A DNA stretch of 62,847 bases from JAJFVC01 sp039698075 (GTDB lineage: Bacteria; Planctomycetota; Planctomycetia; Pirellulales; Thermoguttaceae). Shown here piece after piece: positions 10,165-17,984 of this stretch (position 1 is the stretch's first letter; each line of letters begins with the position of its first letter). The notes under the pieces were generated by a model. That model had not been told where the DNA came from. It saw only the letters and a list, made by a program, of their open reading frames with translations, and ran no database searches. The stretch lies in assembly GCA_039698075.1 (NCBI GenBank), contig JBDKTJ010000001.1:1-62847 (forward strand), in the 5' to 3' direction. The position numbers and the translations under genes were made by a program.

Positions 10165-10713
10165 TCAGTGAAAAGCAACCGCTGCTTTGCGTCTTGGCCG
10201 TTCGCTTATGGTCAGGCATTCAGCTGACTTACTCTCAATCCTCCCGCTAACCCCAATGGCCTTGCCGGCGGCGTCGCGGGCATCGCCAGAATCACTTCCG
10301 GTAACCTTACCGGAAGTGTTTTTTCCAGGAGCGGTTTTTCCGTGCTCCTTCTGTCTTTCCTTGGCCTGCTTGTCGTAGTAGTCCCGAGCCTTGTCGCCAA
10401 CCATCGCCCTTTGACTTGCACTCAACTGGCGACGATGAAGATTTTTTGAAAGGACATACGACACAGGATCGGATGGCGACACCTGCTTCCAAATCATGCG
10501 ACCGTACACATTATTGAACCCAGTTTCACCGTTTTGACGGCACTTGGGGCGCAGTCGCTTGGGAATACTGCACCAATGTTTGCCAGGACGAGCCGCTTTA
10601 AGTCGCCGTTGATTCTGCGATAAAAGGGTACGTACAACATGCCATGCAACGGTGTCTGGTCCTCCGTTTGCTTGTGCCTCTTCCAGAGTAATCGGTTCGG
10701 GTGAACTGTCCCG
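10165..10713 (-). pseudogene. Remnant of a ParB-like phage/plasmid protein
   Basis: The open frame contains the ParB-like stretch DPVSYVLSKNLHRRQLSASQRAM followed (split here by wording) by a linker and the helix-turn-helix-like DAAGKAIGVSG. In related proteins this stretch sits in the middle of a longer protein. Here the frame upstream stays open to a TAG at 10714-10716 but has no ATG, and the only start for the recognisable part is a GTG at 10509 inside the domain. After GVSG the sequence no longer resembles the family. Both ends therefore look eroded. A short functional product from 10509 cannot be excluded. Confidence 0.55.
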
Positions 10714-10856
10714 CTAGAACAACACAATTGATCTAAGCCTTTATGCGGTACACAAATAGGAAAAACTATGAAATACCATGTATAGTCATTTTTCTTACCT
10801 CTGCTATAGTGGTGACACGGTGGACACATGCACTATCTACTAGAGGGGGTTAGGCT
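10714..10856. other. AT-rich intergenic region upstream of the cargo genes
   Basis: Separates the ParB remnant from the rightward cargo pair. It has a possible -10 box TATAGT at 10805-10810 without a convincing -35, and a GAGGGGG ribosome-binding site about 9 bases before the ATG at 10857. Confidence 0.35.
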
Positions 10857-11786
10857 ATGGAAATTCATGCTTTCGGATTTGAATGGGAACATGGGGATGC
10901 GATCACGATAGACGATTTCGGCCGTTATATTGTCAGCTGCCTTGGAACGACGATAGTGTTTCAGGGCCAAGAAAGACTTGTCTACCTAAAGGATACGGAT
11001 GGCTATTACCTCGGCCTTTTAATCACAAGTCGAGATCACAAAACGACATGCGAACTGGTGCGGCAGCACGGGAAAAATTACACGGTGAAAATTAGACGCA
11101 CGACCGGCAACGTCCATCCAATGGATTTTAATTTCTTCATTGTGCATAAGCAAACATGGCGGGGACTTTATCTTCATTACCGTGGCTCTTGTGGATTAAG
11201 TACATTTGGAGGGTTTGCAAGAAAGATGTACAATGACTGTCTGCGCGAACGATGCGATATGGAGCTAAACGAACTAGCGGAGCAGGGCGACCCCAATCGC
11301 GCTCGGGGCAAGGAGCGAGAAATCAAGCAGAAGTACAAGCAAGGGCAATTCACAAGCCAGCCACTGCTGAGAGAAGAAGCAGTAGAGCGACTGATTAAAG
11401 ATTTGCGACGAATCAATAAGTTTGAATGGACTTACGCAATGCCGCACGTAGAGCAGCGGTGGTTCTCCTCGGTGAAGAATTATGTGTCCACGGAGCGAGG
11501 ATCGTTTTCCTTCTCTTCATCCCACCACCATCGCGCCGACATAAAGGACGCCATCATCGGTTTTATAAACGCGCATATTCCAAGACGCGGTGTTATTCAC
11601 GGCACAACAACGCAAGGTGAGGAAAAAGCAGTCACGATCGAGGTAAAACCAGATGTGTTTCAGGAATGGGACTACGATGCCATGATTACCGATGATGCAC
11701 TAAATCTTTCTGCGATCGACAAATCGCCAATTTTCGAGGAGTTGCTGAGCGTAGCCCGAAGAAACAATAGGATAATTCAGGGATAA
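10857..11786 (+). CDS. Cargo protein of unknown function, first of a two-gene module
   Basis: A 309-aa soluble protein with no recognised family. It begins with a beta-rich region (ITIDDFGRYIVSCLGTTIVF, then LVYLKDTDGYYLGLLI), has a charged helical middle (residues 130-190, with ARGKEREIKQKYKQGQ) and a C-terminal part with the pattern IKDAIIGFINAHIP followed by strands. No signal peptide or membrane segment. A strong GAGGGGG ribosome-binding site precedes the ATG. The first 60 coding bases on line 10861 are 43 percent GC, clearly lower than flanking genes, suggesting separate acquisition. Its stop overlaps the start of the membrane protein gene in TAATG, so the two are translationally coupled. 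It reads opposite to the rest of the element. An anti-phage role is plausible from position only. Confidence 0.8.
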   Translation: MEIHAFGFEWEHGDAITIDDFGRYIVSCLGTTIVFQGQERLVYLKDTDGYYLGLLITSRDHKTTCELVRQHGKNYTVKIRRTTGNVHPMDFNFFIVHKQTWRGLYLHYRGSCGLSTFGGFARKMYNDCLRERCDMELNELAEQGDPNRARGKEREIKQKYKQGQFTSQPLLREEAVERLIKDLRRINKFEWTYAMPHVEQRWFSSVKNYVSTERGSFSFSSSHHHRADIKDAIIGFINAHIPRRGVIHGTTTQGEEKAVTIEVKPDVFQEWDYDAMITDDALNLSAIDKSPIFEELLSVARRNNRIIQG

Positions 11787-12280
11787 TGATGAATATGTTG
11801 ACATCCATCTTTCAGCAATTATCTGACGGTATTCTTGGCAACAGTAGTCTTGCGGAGTTTTACGCCAAAAATCTACGTGGAAGTCTTTTTAGTGGGTTTT
11901 TGACTTTGGCGGCGTTTTTGCTGTCTGCAAATACGTTCATTGTAATTCATCTACAAAAAGAGCTATATGGCACGAGTCTATATCACAAGAAGATCAAGGA
12001 ATTGCGGCAGGCTAAGCCTTCTCTGCCGTTCTACGGGCCATTGCGGCGCTTAAGTAGATTGCTTTTCTGGACTATATTGTTTTCCCTGATGACGGCTATT
12101 GCTCAATTGACGATCGGCCTGTACGAAGATGTCTGGGCACCATGCGTGTGTATAGCACTAGCGTTCATCGCGGTAGTTTTTTTGTCGATAAGCTTCTTTG
12201 CCATGAGTAGTGCGCTGAGCGATTGGTTTAAGCAATTAGAGAACGATGCGGAGAACGAACATCAAGACCATAGTACGTAA
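11786..12280 (+). CDS. Three-helix membrane protein, second of the cargo module
   Basis: A 164-aa protein with three predicted membrane helices (about residues 35-56, 92-112 and 118-142), a basic segment between helices one and two (HKKIKELRQAKP, then GPLRRLSRLL) and an acidic, hydrophilic C-terminal tail (QLENDAENEHQD). No family recognised. It shares one base with the upstream gene (TAATG); a second ATG three bases later is possible. Small membrane proteins coupled to a soluble partner are common in phage-defence and immunity pairs, which is the basis for the suggested role; nothing in the sequence proves it. Codon use is AT-richer than in the element core. Confidence 0.78.
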   Translation: MMNMLTSIFQQLSDGILGNSSLAEFYAKNLRGSLFSGFLTLAAFLLSANTFIVIHLQKELYGTSLYHKKIKELRQAKPSLPFYGPLRRLSRLLFWTILFSLMTAIAQLTIGLYEDVWAPCVCIALAFIAVVFLSISFFAMSSALSDWFKQLENDAENEHQDHST

Positions 12281-12392
12281 TCCTGATTACCTAAGCCACG
12301 TTTTTCAAAAGAGTTTCGATATCCCAAAGATTTTTTTCGCGTCCAGCCGCTCGGCGTCCGACAAAAGAACCGATTTCCATGTACCCGTTGCG

Positions 12393-12647
12393 TTACTTGG
12401 GGATGGTCCGATGTTTGTCGTCTTCCAAACAATTGCCGTTCAGAATCGCTTGTAGGCGTTCGGCAAACACCGCCGCTTTCCCGACATACTCTCCCAACGC
12501 AATAATCGCAGAACGCACTCCGGGCGAGACATTACCTGACAAGAGGGCCAACAGTTCGGATTGCTGACGCAGCCCAGTGACGACAACCTTTAGGGCGGCT
12601 TCCGTCCGTTGTTGTGGCGTCAATTTTTCGCTGGTGGATTCGATCAT
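12393..12647 (-). CDS. Small element protein of unknown function
   Basis: An 84-aa mostly helical protein (MIESTSEKLTPQQR..., Ala/Leu/Val-rich middle) lying just past the terminator of the capsid unit and read in the same direction. The ATG at 12647 is preceded by the T tract of that terminator. No domain is recognised. It may be a minor virion, regulatory or orphan protein. The open frame continues upstream without family features, so the start is uncertain. Confidence 0.5.
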   Translation of the reverse strand: MIESTSEKLTPQQRTEAALKVVVTGLRQQSELLALLSGNVSPGVRSAIIALGEYVGKAAVFAERLQAILNGNCLEDDKHRTIPK

Positions 12648-12657
12648 GGGTGAATGA

Positions 12658-12698
12658 TTAAAAAAACCCGCCGACGGGACATGGAACCGTCGACGGGT
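12658..12698 (-). terminator. Intrinsic terminator after the capsid gene
   Basis: CCCGCCGACGG (12667-12677) pairs with CCGTCGACGGG (12687-12697) with one mismatch. On the minus strand the hairpin is followed by seven T (12660-12666). It ends the leftward block of element genes about 56 bases after the capsid stop. Confidence 0.85.
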
Positions 12699-12753
12699 CC
12701 GCAAAAGTCGCGGCGGACCTACAAGGCCGCCCGCTTTCCACCAAAGGAGTTCC

Positions 12754-14700
12754 TCAAGAACCGGTCCCGCTGGACTTAACCGCGCCCTGCGAATCGCATT
12801 GGGCAAAGCCAAAATCGAGACACCCGCGATACTGGACGCCCAACGTATTGAAATCGGTGTCATCCTGTTCGATGGTCGGATTCTGCACGCCATCAAGGAA
12901 TGCGGCCAGGAACGCGGCCGGGCCGGCGTTGGGATCGGCGAACAAGTACCACTGCGTTTTGGAGTTGCCCGTGTACTTGCTGTTGCTGATGTAGGGACTG
13001 GTCAGCGGCTTGTACTTGCCTGCAAACGGTGAAGCGCTCGGGGCCGTAGTCACGGCCTCGCCCGTTCCGGCCATTGTTACGTTCGTACTGGCATAGAGCG
13101 CGTCGGCCGTGGCCTCCAGCGCCGGCGGCACAACCAACGTGCGCGGCTCGACAAGAACGGGCTCGCCATCGGCGTCCGTAAGTGTCCGCATTACTGCCAC
13201 CGCTGCGCCCAGCCCGGTGAGGTCCAAGGCGTCGGTCAGCAGGTTGCCGTTGTCTTCGCCGAAGAAATTGCCGGCGTTGCCCAACACAAGCGCCCAGAAC
13301 ACGCTTTCCATTTTCAGACCCGCGCCGCGTGCGATGACGCGAGGCAGTTCGTCGAGCGCGCCAAGATCGTCGTTAATCACGTCTTGGCGAGTGACGGCGT
13401 ACATCCGCGCATAGGTGTCGAGTCGGTAGGTCGCGGCGCTGTCTTGTAGATAGCCGTGCTTGATTTCGCCTGCCGCGCCAACCTGATCGAGCATGGCGTT
13501 GCGTCCGACAAGGCGGATAGCCTTACCCTCCTTGAAATCCGACGCGGAGACCTTTTTGCACAACTGCAAGCAAGTCAGAGGAAGCCGCGCCCACTGGTCG
13601 AGCAAAATCTTGTTCTGCGCACCACTGACGATATTGCTGATGCTTGCGGTGGAGAACGCCGCCTTAATAAGGTCGTGCCGGTTGCGCGGCGGTTCTTGTC
13701 CGCTTACATGGAACGCGGCTTGCAGGATTTCGACCAGCGAAGTCATACGGGAATCGCGGGCGGTCTGCGTCACGCGGTCGCCAAAAACGCGGGTCGAAAC
13801 ATCCTCCGCCCCGAGGTGACAAAGAAGCGCGGCCTGCAACATATCCGTGCCGCCGATGTCTCTGTTGGAAGAGTGAATTGCAGGCCCTTTCGGCCGTTCG
13901 GCGCGAATCAAGGCAAGCTCCGCATCGCGGGCTTTCTCTTCCAACAGGGTCCGCTCAAAGTCCGCAAACGTAATGCGGCCTGCCGCTGCGGATACCATCG
14001 CCGCTTCGGCGCGCTGGCGGGGACCTTCTTGATTGTGCCACTTTTCGCGGCCCCATCGGGCTTGCACACGTTCGATATCGGTCAAGCCGGGCTGATTTTC
14101 GGGTAATGCCGCTTTCAATTCTGCGTTCACCTGATCGGTAATGGTTTCATCCATTTTCATAGTTCCTTTCATCTTGACGCCGCCTGTCGCGGCGATTTGC
14201 ACTTGGGTGTTGGGGTCCGCGCCGACCGGGAGCAAAGATACTTCCCGCAGTCGGCCGGATCGGATGATTGTCAGGCCGTTTTGTCCGGCGGTGATTGCTT
14301 TGCCGTTGATGACAACGCTTTGCCCGGGCGGTATCTGTTCGCGCCGGTAGGGCTGGAAGCCGATGCTTGCCTGCAACGTGATACCCGATCGAGCCAAAGC
14401 GAGAACCTTTTGCCCGGCGGCCGTCGCGTCGGTCAAAATACCTTCGACGTACAACTGCTGGTTCCGGATCGTCGCCTGGCCTTGCCCGGCAATCGTGTCG
14501 AGGGATGCCGTGTGGTCGGCCAATAGCGGAATGTCGCCTGCGATGTTCGCGCCGGATAGGTCAACGGCCACGGGTCCGAAACCGCTGATACGCATTTCGC
14601 CGCCACCGTAGGCCATGATCGAGACTCGCGGCGTTTTCTTTCCATCGGCCGCGGCCTGTATCTCGACTTCGCCGGTCAACTGCAAGAGGTCATTCAGCAT
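12754..14700 (-). CDS. Fused prohead protease and HK97-type major capsid protein
   Basis: A 648-aa protein. Residues 1-170 resemble phage prohead maturation proteases: a candidate catalytic His in LLADHTAS (His63) and Ser in ITLQASIGFQP (Ser112), then GRLREVSLLPVGADP. Residues 170-285 are charged and helical, like a scaffold (delta) region. Residues 290-648 look like a major head subunit, with LVVPPALEATADAL and a C-terminus that has the usual mixed beta pattern. In most phages protease and capsid are separate genes, although fused forms exist. It should self-assemble into a shell and cleave its own scaffold part. It is the only structural gene recognised in the element. Its start overlaps the upstream small gene by 11 bases. 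Confidence 0.82.
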   Translation of the reverse strand: MLNDLLQLTGEVEIQAAADGKKTPRVSIMAYGGGEMRISGFGPVAVDLSGANIAGDIPLLADHTASLDTIAGQGQATIRNQQLYVEGILTDATAAGQKVLALARSGITLQASIGFQPYRREQIPPGQSVVINGKAITAGQNGLTIIRSGRLREVSLLPVGADPNTQVQIAATGGVKMKGTMKMDETITDQVNAELKAALPENQPGLTDIERVQARWGREKWHNQEGPRQRAEAAMVSAAAGRITFADFERTLLEEKARDAELALIRAERPKGPAIHSSNRDIGGTDMLQAALLCHLGAEDVSTRVFGDRVTQTARDSRMTSLVEILQAAFHVSGQEPPRNRHDLIKAAFSTASISNIVSGAQNKILLDQWARLPLTCLQLCKKVSASDFKEGKAIRLVGRNAMLDQVGAAGEIKHGYLQDSAATYRLDTYARMYAVTRQDVINDDLGALDELPRVIARGAGLKMESVFWALVLGNAGNFFGEDNGNLLTDALDLTGLGAAVAVMRTLTDADGEPVLVEPRTLVVPPALEATADALYASTNVTMAGTGEAVTTAPSASPFAGKYKPLTSPYISNSKYTGNSKTQWYLFADPNAGPAAFLAAFLDGVQNPTIEQDDTDFNTLGVQYRGCLDFGFAQCDSQGAVKSSGTGS

Positions 14701-14914
14701 GGCTCGCTCCCTCGATCATCGGCGGATTTGTGTTCGGGTCGAGCGCTTGGCTTGCCCGGTTCCAGTCGTAGTACGGAACCAGATCGAGCAAATAGACCGG
14801 CTTGACGCCCGCCTCATCCAACGCCTTCAAGGCATCGAAGTAGCCGCGTTTTGTCTGCTCGCAAAGAAAGCCGATCGATGCCAAAGCCTGAGTTTTCGTT
14901 TTGCATTCGCACAT
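14690..14914 (-). CDS. Small protein upstream of the capsid gene
   Basis: A 74-aa protein (MCECKTKTQALAS..., then YFDALKALDEAGVKPVYLLD). The stop overlaps the capsid start by 11 bases, which supports real, coupled translation. AGAACTTC upstream contains GGAG on the minus strand 7 bases before the ATG (GAAAGGAGAACTTCTATG). No domain recognised; two N-terminal Cys. It could be a small head or regulatory protein. Confidence 0.62.
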   Translation of the reverse strand: MCECKTKTQALASIGFLCEQTKRGYFDALKALDEAGVKPVYLLDLVPYYDWNRASQALDPNTNPPMIEGASHAE

Positions 14915-14992
14915 AGAAGTTCTCCTTTCGATGTTGCCAAGATACCACGGCCCAAAGTGCTTTCAATGTTGGTTTTCCATCCGATGGAAAAC

Positions 14993-15205
14993 TCATTGCA
15001 GTATCAAAGTTAATCGTTGCCCACATGTCTGACAGACCGAATAGCGAAGTTTGACCGTGCCTTTTCGAGGGCTTCCCGTAGCCTTCAGTTTCGTCGAACC
15101 GCAGCGCGGACAACGCGGTCGCGTGATTCGCATTACGATGCGGGGAGTGAGTGGGTCGGCGGCCCTGATGCGGCGAAAGCTCTTGATTCGATCTCTGATT
15201 TTCAT
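14993..15205 (-). CDS. Zinc-ribbon protein
   Basis: A 70-aa protein with a basic N-terminus (MKIRDRIKSFRRIR) and a four-Cys ribbon: CPRCG at about residues 32-36 and CQTCG at 58-62, with RYSVC between strands. The layout recalls Ogr/Delta-type late transcription activators of P2-like phages and P4-like satellites, which use a CPxCG ribbon, but it is short and the match is by eye only. It could equally be a generic nucleic-acid-binding ribbon. It lies in the leftward gene block, separated by about 80 bases from its neighbours. Confidence 0.6.
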   Translation of the reverse strand: MKIRDRIKSFRRIRAADPLTPRIVMRITRPRCPRCGSTKLKATGSPRKGTVKLRYSVCQTCGQRLTLILQ

Positions 15206-15293
15206 GGCGTTAAGATGCGTACAAAAAAAGAAAGGGAGTTACTTACCCCGATTGTTCCCTAAGCCCTCAAGGCTCAAAATCTTCAAAAAGAAC

Positions 15294-15698
15294 CTACGGA
15301 CTGGGGGGTGCCCCCTGTCTTCGGGTCCTTTCCGGGCTTTGTCGCTCCCGAGGGCGAAGGGAACAGTCGACAGTGACGGTAGTGTTTCCCCGTTTCCCCT
15401 CGGGCATCGGCCTAAGTGGCAGCAGGCACCGTGCTTGCGTTTTGCTGTCATGCGGGCTGACTTGGTCATCACGCTCCCACGGCATCGCGTCATCGTCGCC
15501 GATCGGCTCCACACCGTCGCAATCGCCGGAACAAACCAGGGCCAGCAGACGATCGACAAGCCGACGGAAGCGCCCACGGTTATACGGCTCGACGGCTCGC
15601 ACGTCGTCGCCATGCTGCTCCCAAAAAACGGCCCATTGTTCGCCACGTCGATGGACCTCGACGGCTCGGCGTTCAAGTTGTTTTGTCATGTTCACCAT
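15294..15698 (-). CDS. Hypothetical element protein downstream of the helicase
   Basis: A 134-aa protein starting MVNMTKQLERRAVEVHRRG. Its first half is helical and basic (VDRLLALVCSGDCDGVEPIGDDD in the middle); the second half is Pro/Arg-rich and probably disordered. The start overlaps the helicase stop by 7 bases, which supports translation; a second ATG lies at 15689. No family recognised. The C-terminal part may be poorly conserved. Confidence 0.5.
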   Translation of the reverse strand: MVNMTKQLERRAVEVHRRGEQWAVFWEQHGDDVRAVEPYNRGRFRRLVDRLLALVCSGDCDGVEPIGDDDAMPWERDDQVSPHDSKTQARCLLPLRPMPEGKRGNTTVTVDCSLRPRERQSPERTRRQGAPPSP

Positions 15699-17062
15699 TG
15701 GTCTGACCCTCCTGAACAATCTGCAAATGCCGGTTCGTAGTTGGGCTGGTCGCACGCCCCTACTTCTGAAAACGACGTAGATGGTCCGTCCCAATTTAAG
15801 TAGAAAATGCCGGTAGCGCCCGATCGGTTTTTGGCTACGTCTAGGCACGCATCGCCTTGCCGCTGGCCGTTCTCGACGATTCCACCAACTGGTCGATCCA
15901 GCAACATCACAACATCGGCGTCCATTTCGATCGAGCCAGATTCGCGAAGGTGCCGAAGACGCGGCCGACCTTCCTTTTCCGATTCGCGCGATAGTTGAGC
16001 AAGGCACAACACCGGGATTTCTAATTCCCTCGCCAACGCCTTAAGATCGCCTGTCATCTGGCCGATGGCCTCGTAGCGTTTTATTCGCAGGTCTGCCGGC
16101 TGAATCAATTGGAGGTAGTCCACGACCAGCAGACGCAACCCTTGCCGCATCAATCGACGTGCCGTTCGCCGAATGGACGCCACGGTCTGACGCGGCCGGC
16201 AATCGAAAATGATGGACGTCGTGGCATATCGCTCGGCTGCTTCGGAAAGTGCTTTTCGTTCGTCGGCATCGATTCGACCCGTCCGAATGACGGACGACGA
16301 AACTCCGGCATCCGCACAGATTCCGCGCATCGCCAACTCCGTCGCGCCCATTTCGAGAGAAACATAAAGAGTCATCCGGCCAGCATCACCGCTGTAGCGT
16401 GCGATCTGTGCGGCCATCGCCGATTTTCCACCGCTCGTTCTTGCAGCCAAGATTATGAGTTGGCCGGCAAATAGCCCGCCGATATTATTGTCAAACTTTG
16501 GAAAGCCTGTCGGAACGCCAAGCGAGCCATTATTGCGGATAGCCTTGTCAATCTCCAAAACGACGTCTAGGGCCGCATCCTTCGCCGTTACGGTAGATTC
16601 CTGCTTGTCCGCTCCGATCGCTGCCAGTGCGTTTTCCATCGCTTCAGCGACGTCGCTGGGATCGTCGCCACGATACGCTCGCTGAATCGTCGGCAAGGCA
16701 ACGTCAATGATTTGCCGAAGTCCGTACATGCGGCGGATTTTTTCGGCATAGAACTGCCAGTCGGTGGACAGTACGCTGGAACATTCAGCGAGATATGCAC
16801 TCCCACCGATTCGGTCCAATTCACCGTTTTCCTGTAGGGCGTCAATGATCGTTGCTGCGGTGATCTTTTGGCCCGCATCGGACATACGCATTATGCGGCC
16901 GACGAAAAGCCGTGCGGCCTCGGTGTAGAGCATGGTCGGCTCGATGATCTCACAAACGTCATCCACGATCGCTGGATCGAGCAAAACGCAACCAACGATG
17001 GCACGCTCTGCCGATTCATCTGATGGCGGTTGCTGGTCCAAGATTTCGGATTTGTTGGTCAC
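15692..17062 (-). CDS. DnaB-like replicative helicase
   Basis: A 456-aa helicase with the DnaB N-terminal domain (residues 14-120), a linker and the RecA-like domain: Walker A ARTSGGKS (207-214), SLEMG (235-239), Walker B LLVVDYLQL (311-319) and LAQLSR (about 357-362). The usual ARPSMGKT Walker A of chromosomal DnaB is altered, as in phage versions. It unwinds DNA at the replication fork of the element. Its start overlaps the initiator stop in ATGA (17059-17062), so initiator and helicase are made together, as in phage initiator/helicase pairs. Confidence 0.92.
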   Translation of the reverse strand: MTNKSEILDQQPPSDESAERAIVGCVLLDPAIVDDVCEIIEPTMLYTEAARLFVGRIMRMSDAGQKITAATIIDALQENGELDRIGGSAYLAECSSVLSTDWQFYAEKIRRMYGLRQIIDVALPTIQRAYRGDDPSDVAEAMENALAAIGADKQESTVTAKDAALDVVLEIDKAIRNNGSLGVPTGFPKFDNNIGGLFAGQLIILAARTSGGKSAMAAQIARYSGDAGRMTLYVSLEMGATELAMRGICADAGVSSSVIRTGRIDADERKALSEAAERYATTSIIFDCRPRQTVASIRRTARRLMRQGLRLLVVDYLQLIQPADLRIKRYEAIGQMTGDLKALARELEIPVLCLAQLSRESEKEGRPRLRHLRESGSIEMDADVVMLLDRPVGGIVENGQRQGDACLDVAKNRSGATGIFYLNWDGPSTSFSEVGACDQPNYEPAFADCSGGSDQW

Positions 17063-17730
17063 TGGAAAACCCTCCTAGGTGGCTCGTTTGTGTTGGGAGT
17101 TGTCGTGGTGCCGTTCTGAAATCCATTGTGCTCCCACGTCCGCACACACGCCCGCCAATCCTTCACGGCTTGTCCACCCTTCAGCTTCCAACCGCGGGCC
17201 TCATGGTAATCTAGGAAGTGCTCGGCATCGACGCTGTTCTGTCGCTCACGGCAGTAGACTTGGATGTCTTCAAGGGTCGGTGGAACAAACCGTTTTGCGA
17301 GCGCGCTATCTGCCTTGTTCTTGGTTCTTGTTCTTGTTTCTTGTTTGGGCGCATCGCCGTGCGCACCCCCTGCGCATGACGGTGCGCACCCGTGCGCATC
17401 ATCGTGCGCCCCTGGTGCGCATTCTTGTGCGCTCCTACTGTTGCAGGGTGCGCATGATGGTGCGCGGGTCAGATGGTAGATGGTCGCCTTGCCTGATCGG
17501 CTCTCGACATTGACCAGAGCCAGACCTCGCAATCGCCCAAGTGCCAATTGAGCGGCTCGCCGATGCAGACCAGTATCCCGCGCAATGGTGTCTATACTTG
17601 GCCAGCATCGGCCGGCCTGGTCGGCACGCCGAACCAGCGCCAAAAACACCTTCAGCGCGGTCCCGTCGATCTCCGGCAGACGGTCCAATACGGTGTCGTT
17701 GTCGATCGCGGTGTAGCCCGGGGCCATCAA
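17059..17730 (-). CDS. Replication initiator with N-terminal winged helix
   Basis: A 223-aa protein. Residues 15-90 form a helix-turn-helix/winged-helix domain (ALKVFLALVRRADQ, WPSIDTIARDTGLHRRAAQ). Residues 90-140 are a low-complexity Cys/Ala/His/Asp linker encoded by the iteron-like DNA and a K/T/R stretch. Residues 145-210 resemble the C-terminal domain of phage replisome organisers (FVPPTLEDIQVYCRERQN, YHEARGWKLKGGQAVKDW, then the RTWEHN helix), which recruits or loads helicase. The order initiator then DnaB-like helicase recalls lambda O/P. ATGA overlap with the helicase and 4-base overlap with the upstream excisionase-like gene. Lambda O-like role is inference. Confidence 0.78.
   Translation of the reverse strand: MMAPGYTAIDNDTVLDRLPEIDGTALKVFLALVRRADQAGRCWPSIDTIARDTGLHRRAAQLALGRLRGLALVNVESRSGKATIYHLTRAPSCAPCNSRSAQECAPGAHDDAHGCAPSCAGGAHGDAPKQETRTRTKNKADSALAKRFVPPTLEDIQVYCRERQNSVDAEHFLDYHEARGWKLKGGQAVKDWRACVRTWEHNGFQNGTTTTPNTNEPPRRVFQ
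17314..17347. other. T-rich TTGTTCTTG repeat beside the iterons, possible unwinding region
   Basis: A 34-base stretch of repeated TTCTTG/TTGTTCTTG units on the plus strand, T-rich and adjacent to the TGCGCA array. It codes for the K/T/R linker of the initiator. A T-rich block next to iterons matches the lambda-type origin plan, where duplex opening starts; this is inference. Confidence 0.45.
17349..17466. repeat. Phased TGCGCA iteron-like array inside the initiator gene, candidate origin
   Basis: Ten copies of the 6-base palindromic core TGCGCA or a one-base variant start at 17349, 17360, 17371, 17383, 17393, 17405, 17416, 17428, 17449 and 17461. Spacings are 11, 11, 12, 10, 12, 11, 12, 21 and 12 bases, close to one helical turn, with one unit missing. 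Spacings are mostly not multiples of three, so protein repetition does not explain them. This fits binding sites for the protein that the gene encodes. Confidence 0.72.
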
Positions 17731-17984
17731 AAAAACTCCTCGACGTGCTGGTCACGCCGTCGCCTGACGCGGGCGATTTTTGGCGCGGGGCCGGCGGATC
17801 GGGCGGCCAGGAAAATTTGCAGATCGGCTTCGCTGACGCGATAGCGAGGCCTCATCTCGCCGTCACCGACATTGACGGCGTGCAGCTCGCCGCGACGTAT
17901 CCAGCCCAAGACACGGTGCGGATCGACGGCCAGCCGCTCAGCCACGGCTGGTGGCGTCAGATAGCGGGCGGAGGCTACTTGCAC
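17727..17984 (-). CDS. Excisionase/MerR-type helix-turn-helix protein
   Basis: An 85-aa protein with a short winged-helix DNA-binding fold: YLTPPAVAERLAVDPHRVLGWIRRGELHAVNVG followed (in the same stretch) by a RYRVSEADLQIFL wing and helix, typical of excisionase-family regulators. The C-terminus is basic (RVRRRRDQH). It may direct excision or regulate the element operon. It overlaps the initiator gene by 4 bases downstream and the second excisionase-like gene by 10 bases upstream. Confidence 0.8.
   Translation of the reverse strand: MQVASARYLTPPAVAERLAVDPHRVLGWIRRGELHAVNVGDGEMRPRYRVSEADLQIFLAARSAGPAPKIARVRRRRDQHVEEFF

Noticed and set aside
10042..10227. Short rightward frame near attL
   Set aside because: No ribosome-binding site, no family resemblance and it overlaps the ParB remnant.
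17349..17466. Cys/Ala/His-rich protein repeat as a metal-binding domain
   Set aside because: The underlying DNA repeats are not in codon register, which argues for DNA binding sites with the protein repeat as by-product.
17349..17466. CRISPR array
   Set aside because: The repeated core is only 6 bases with 4-6 base gaps; there are no spacers or cas genes.
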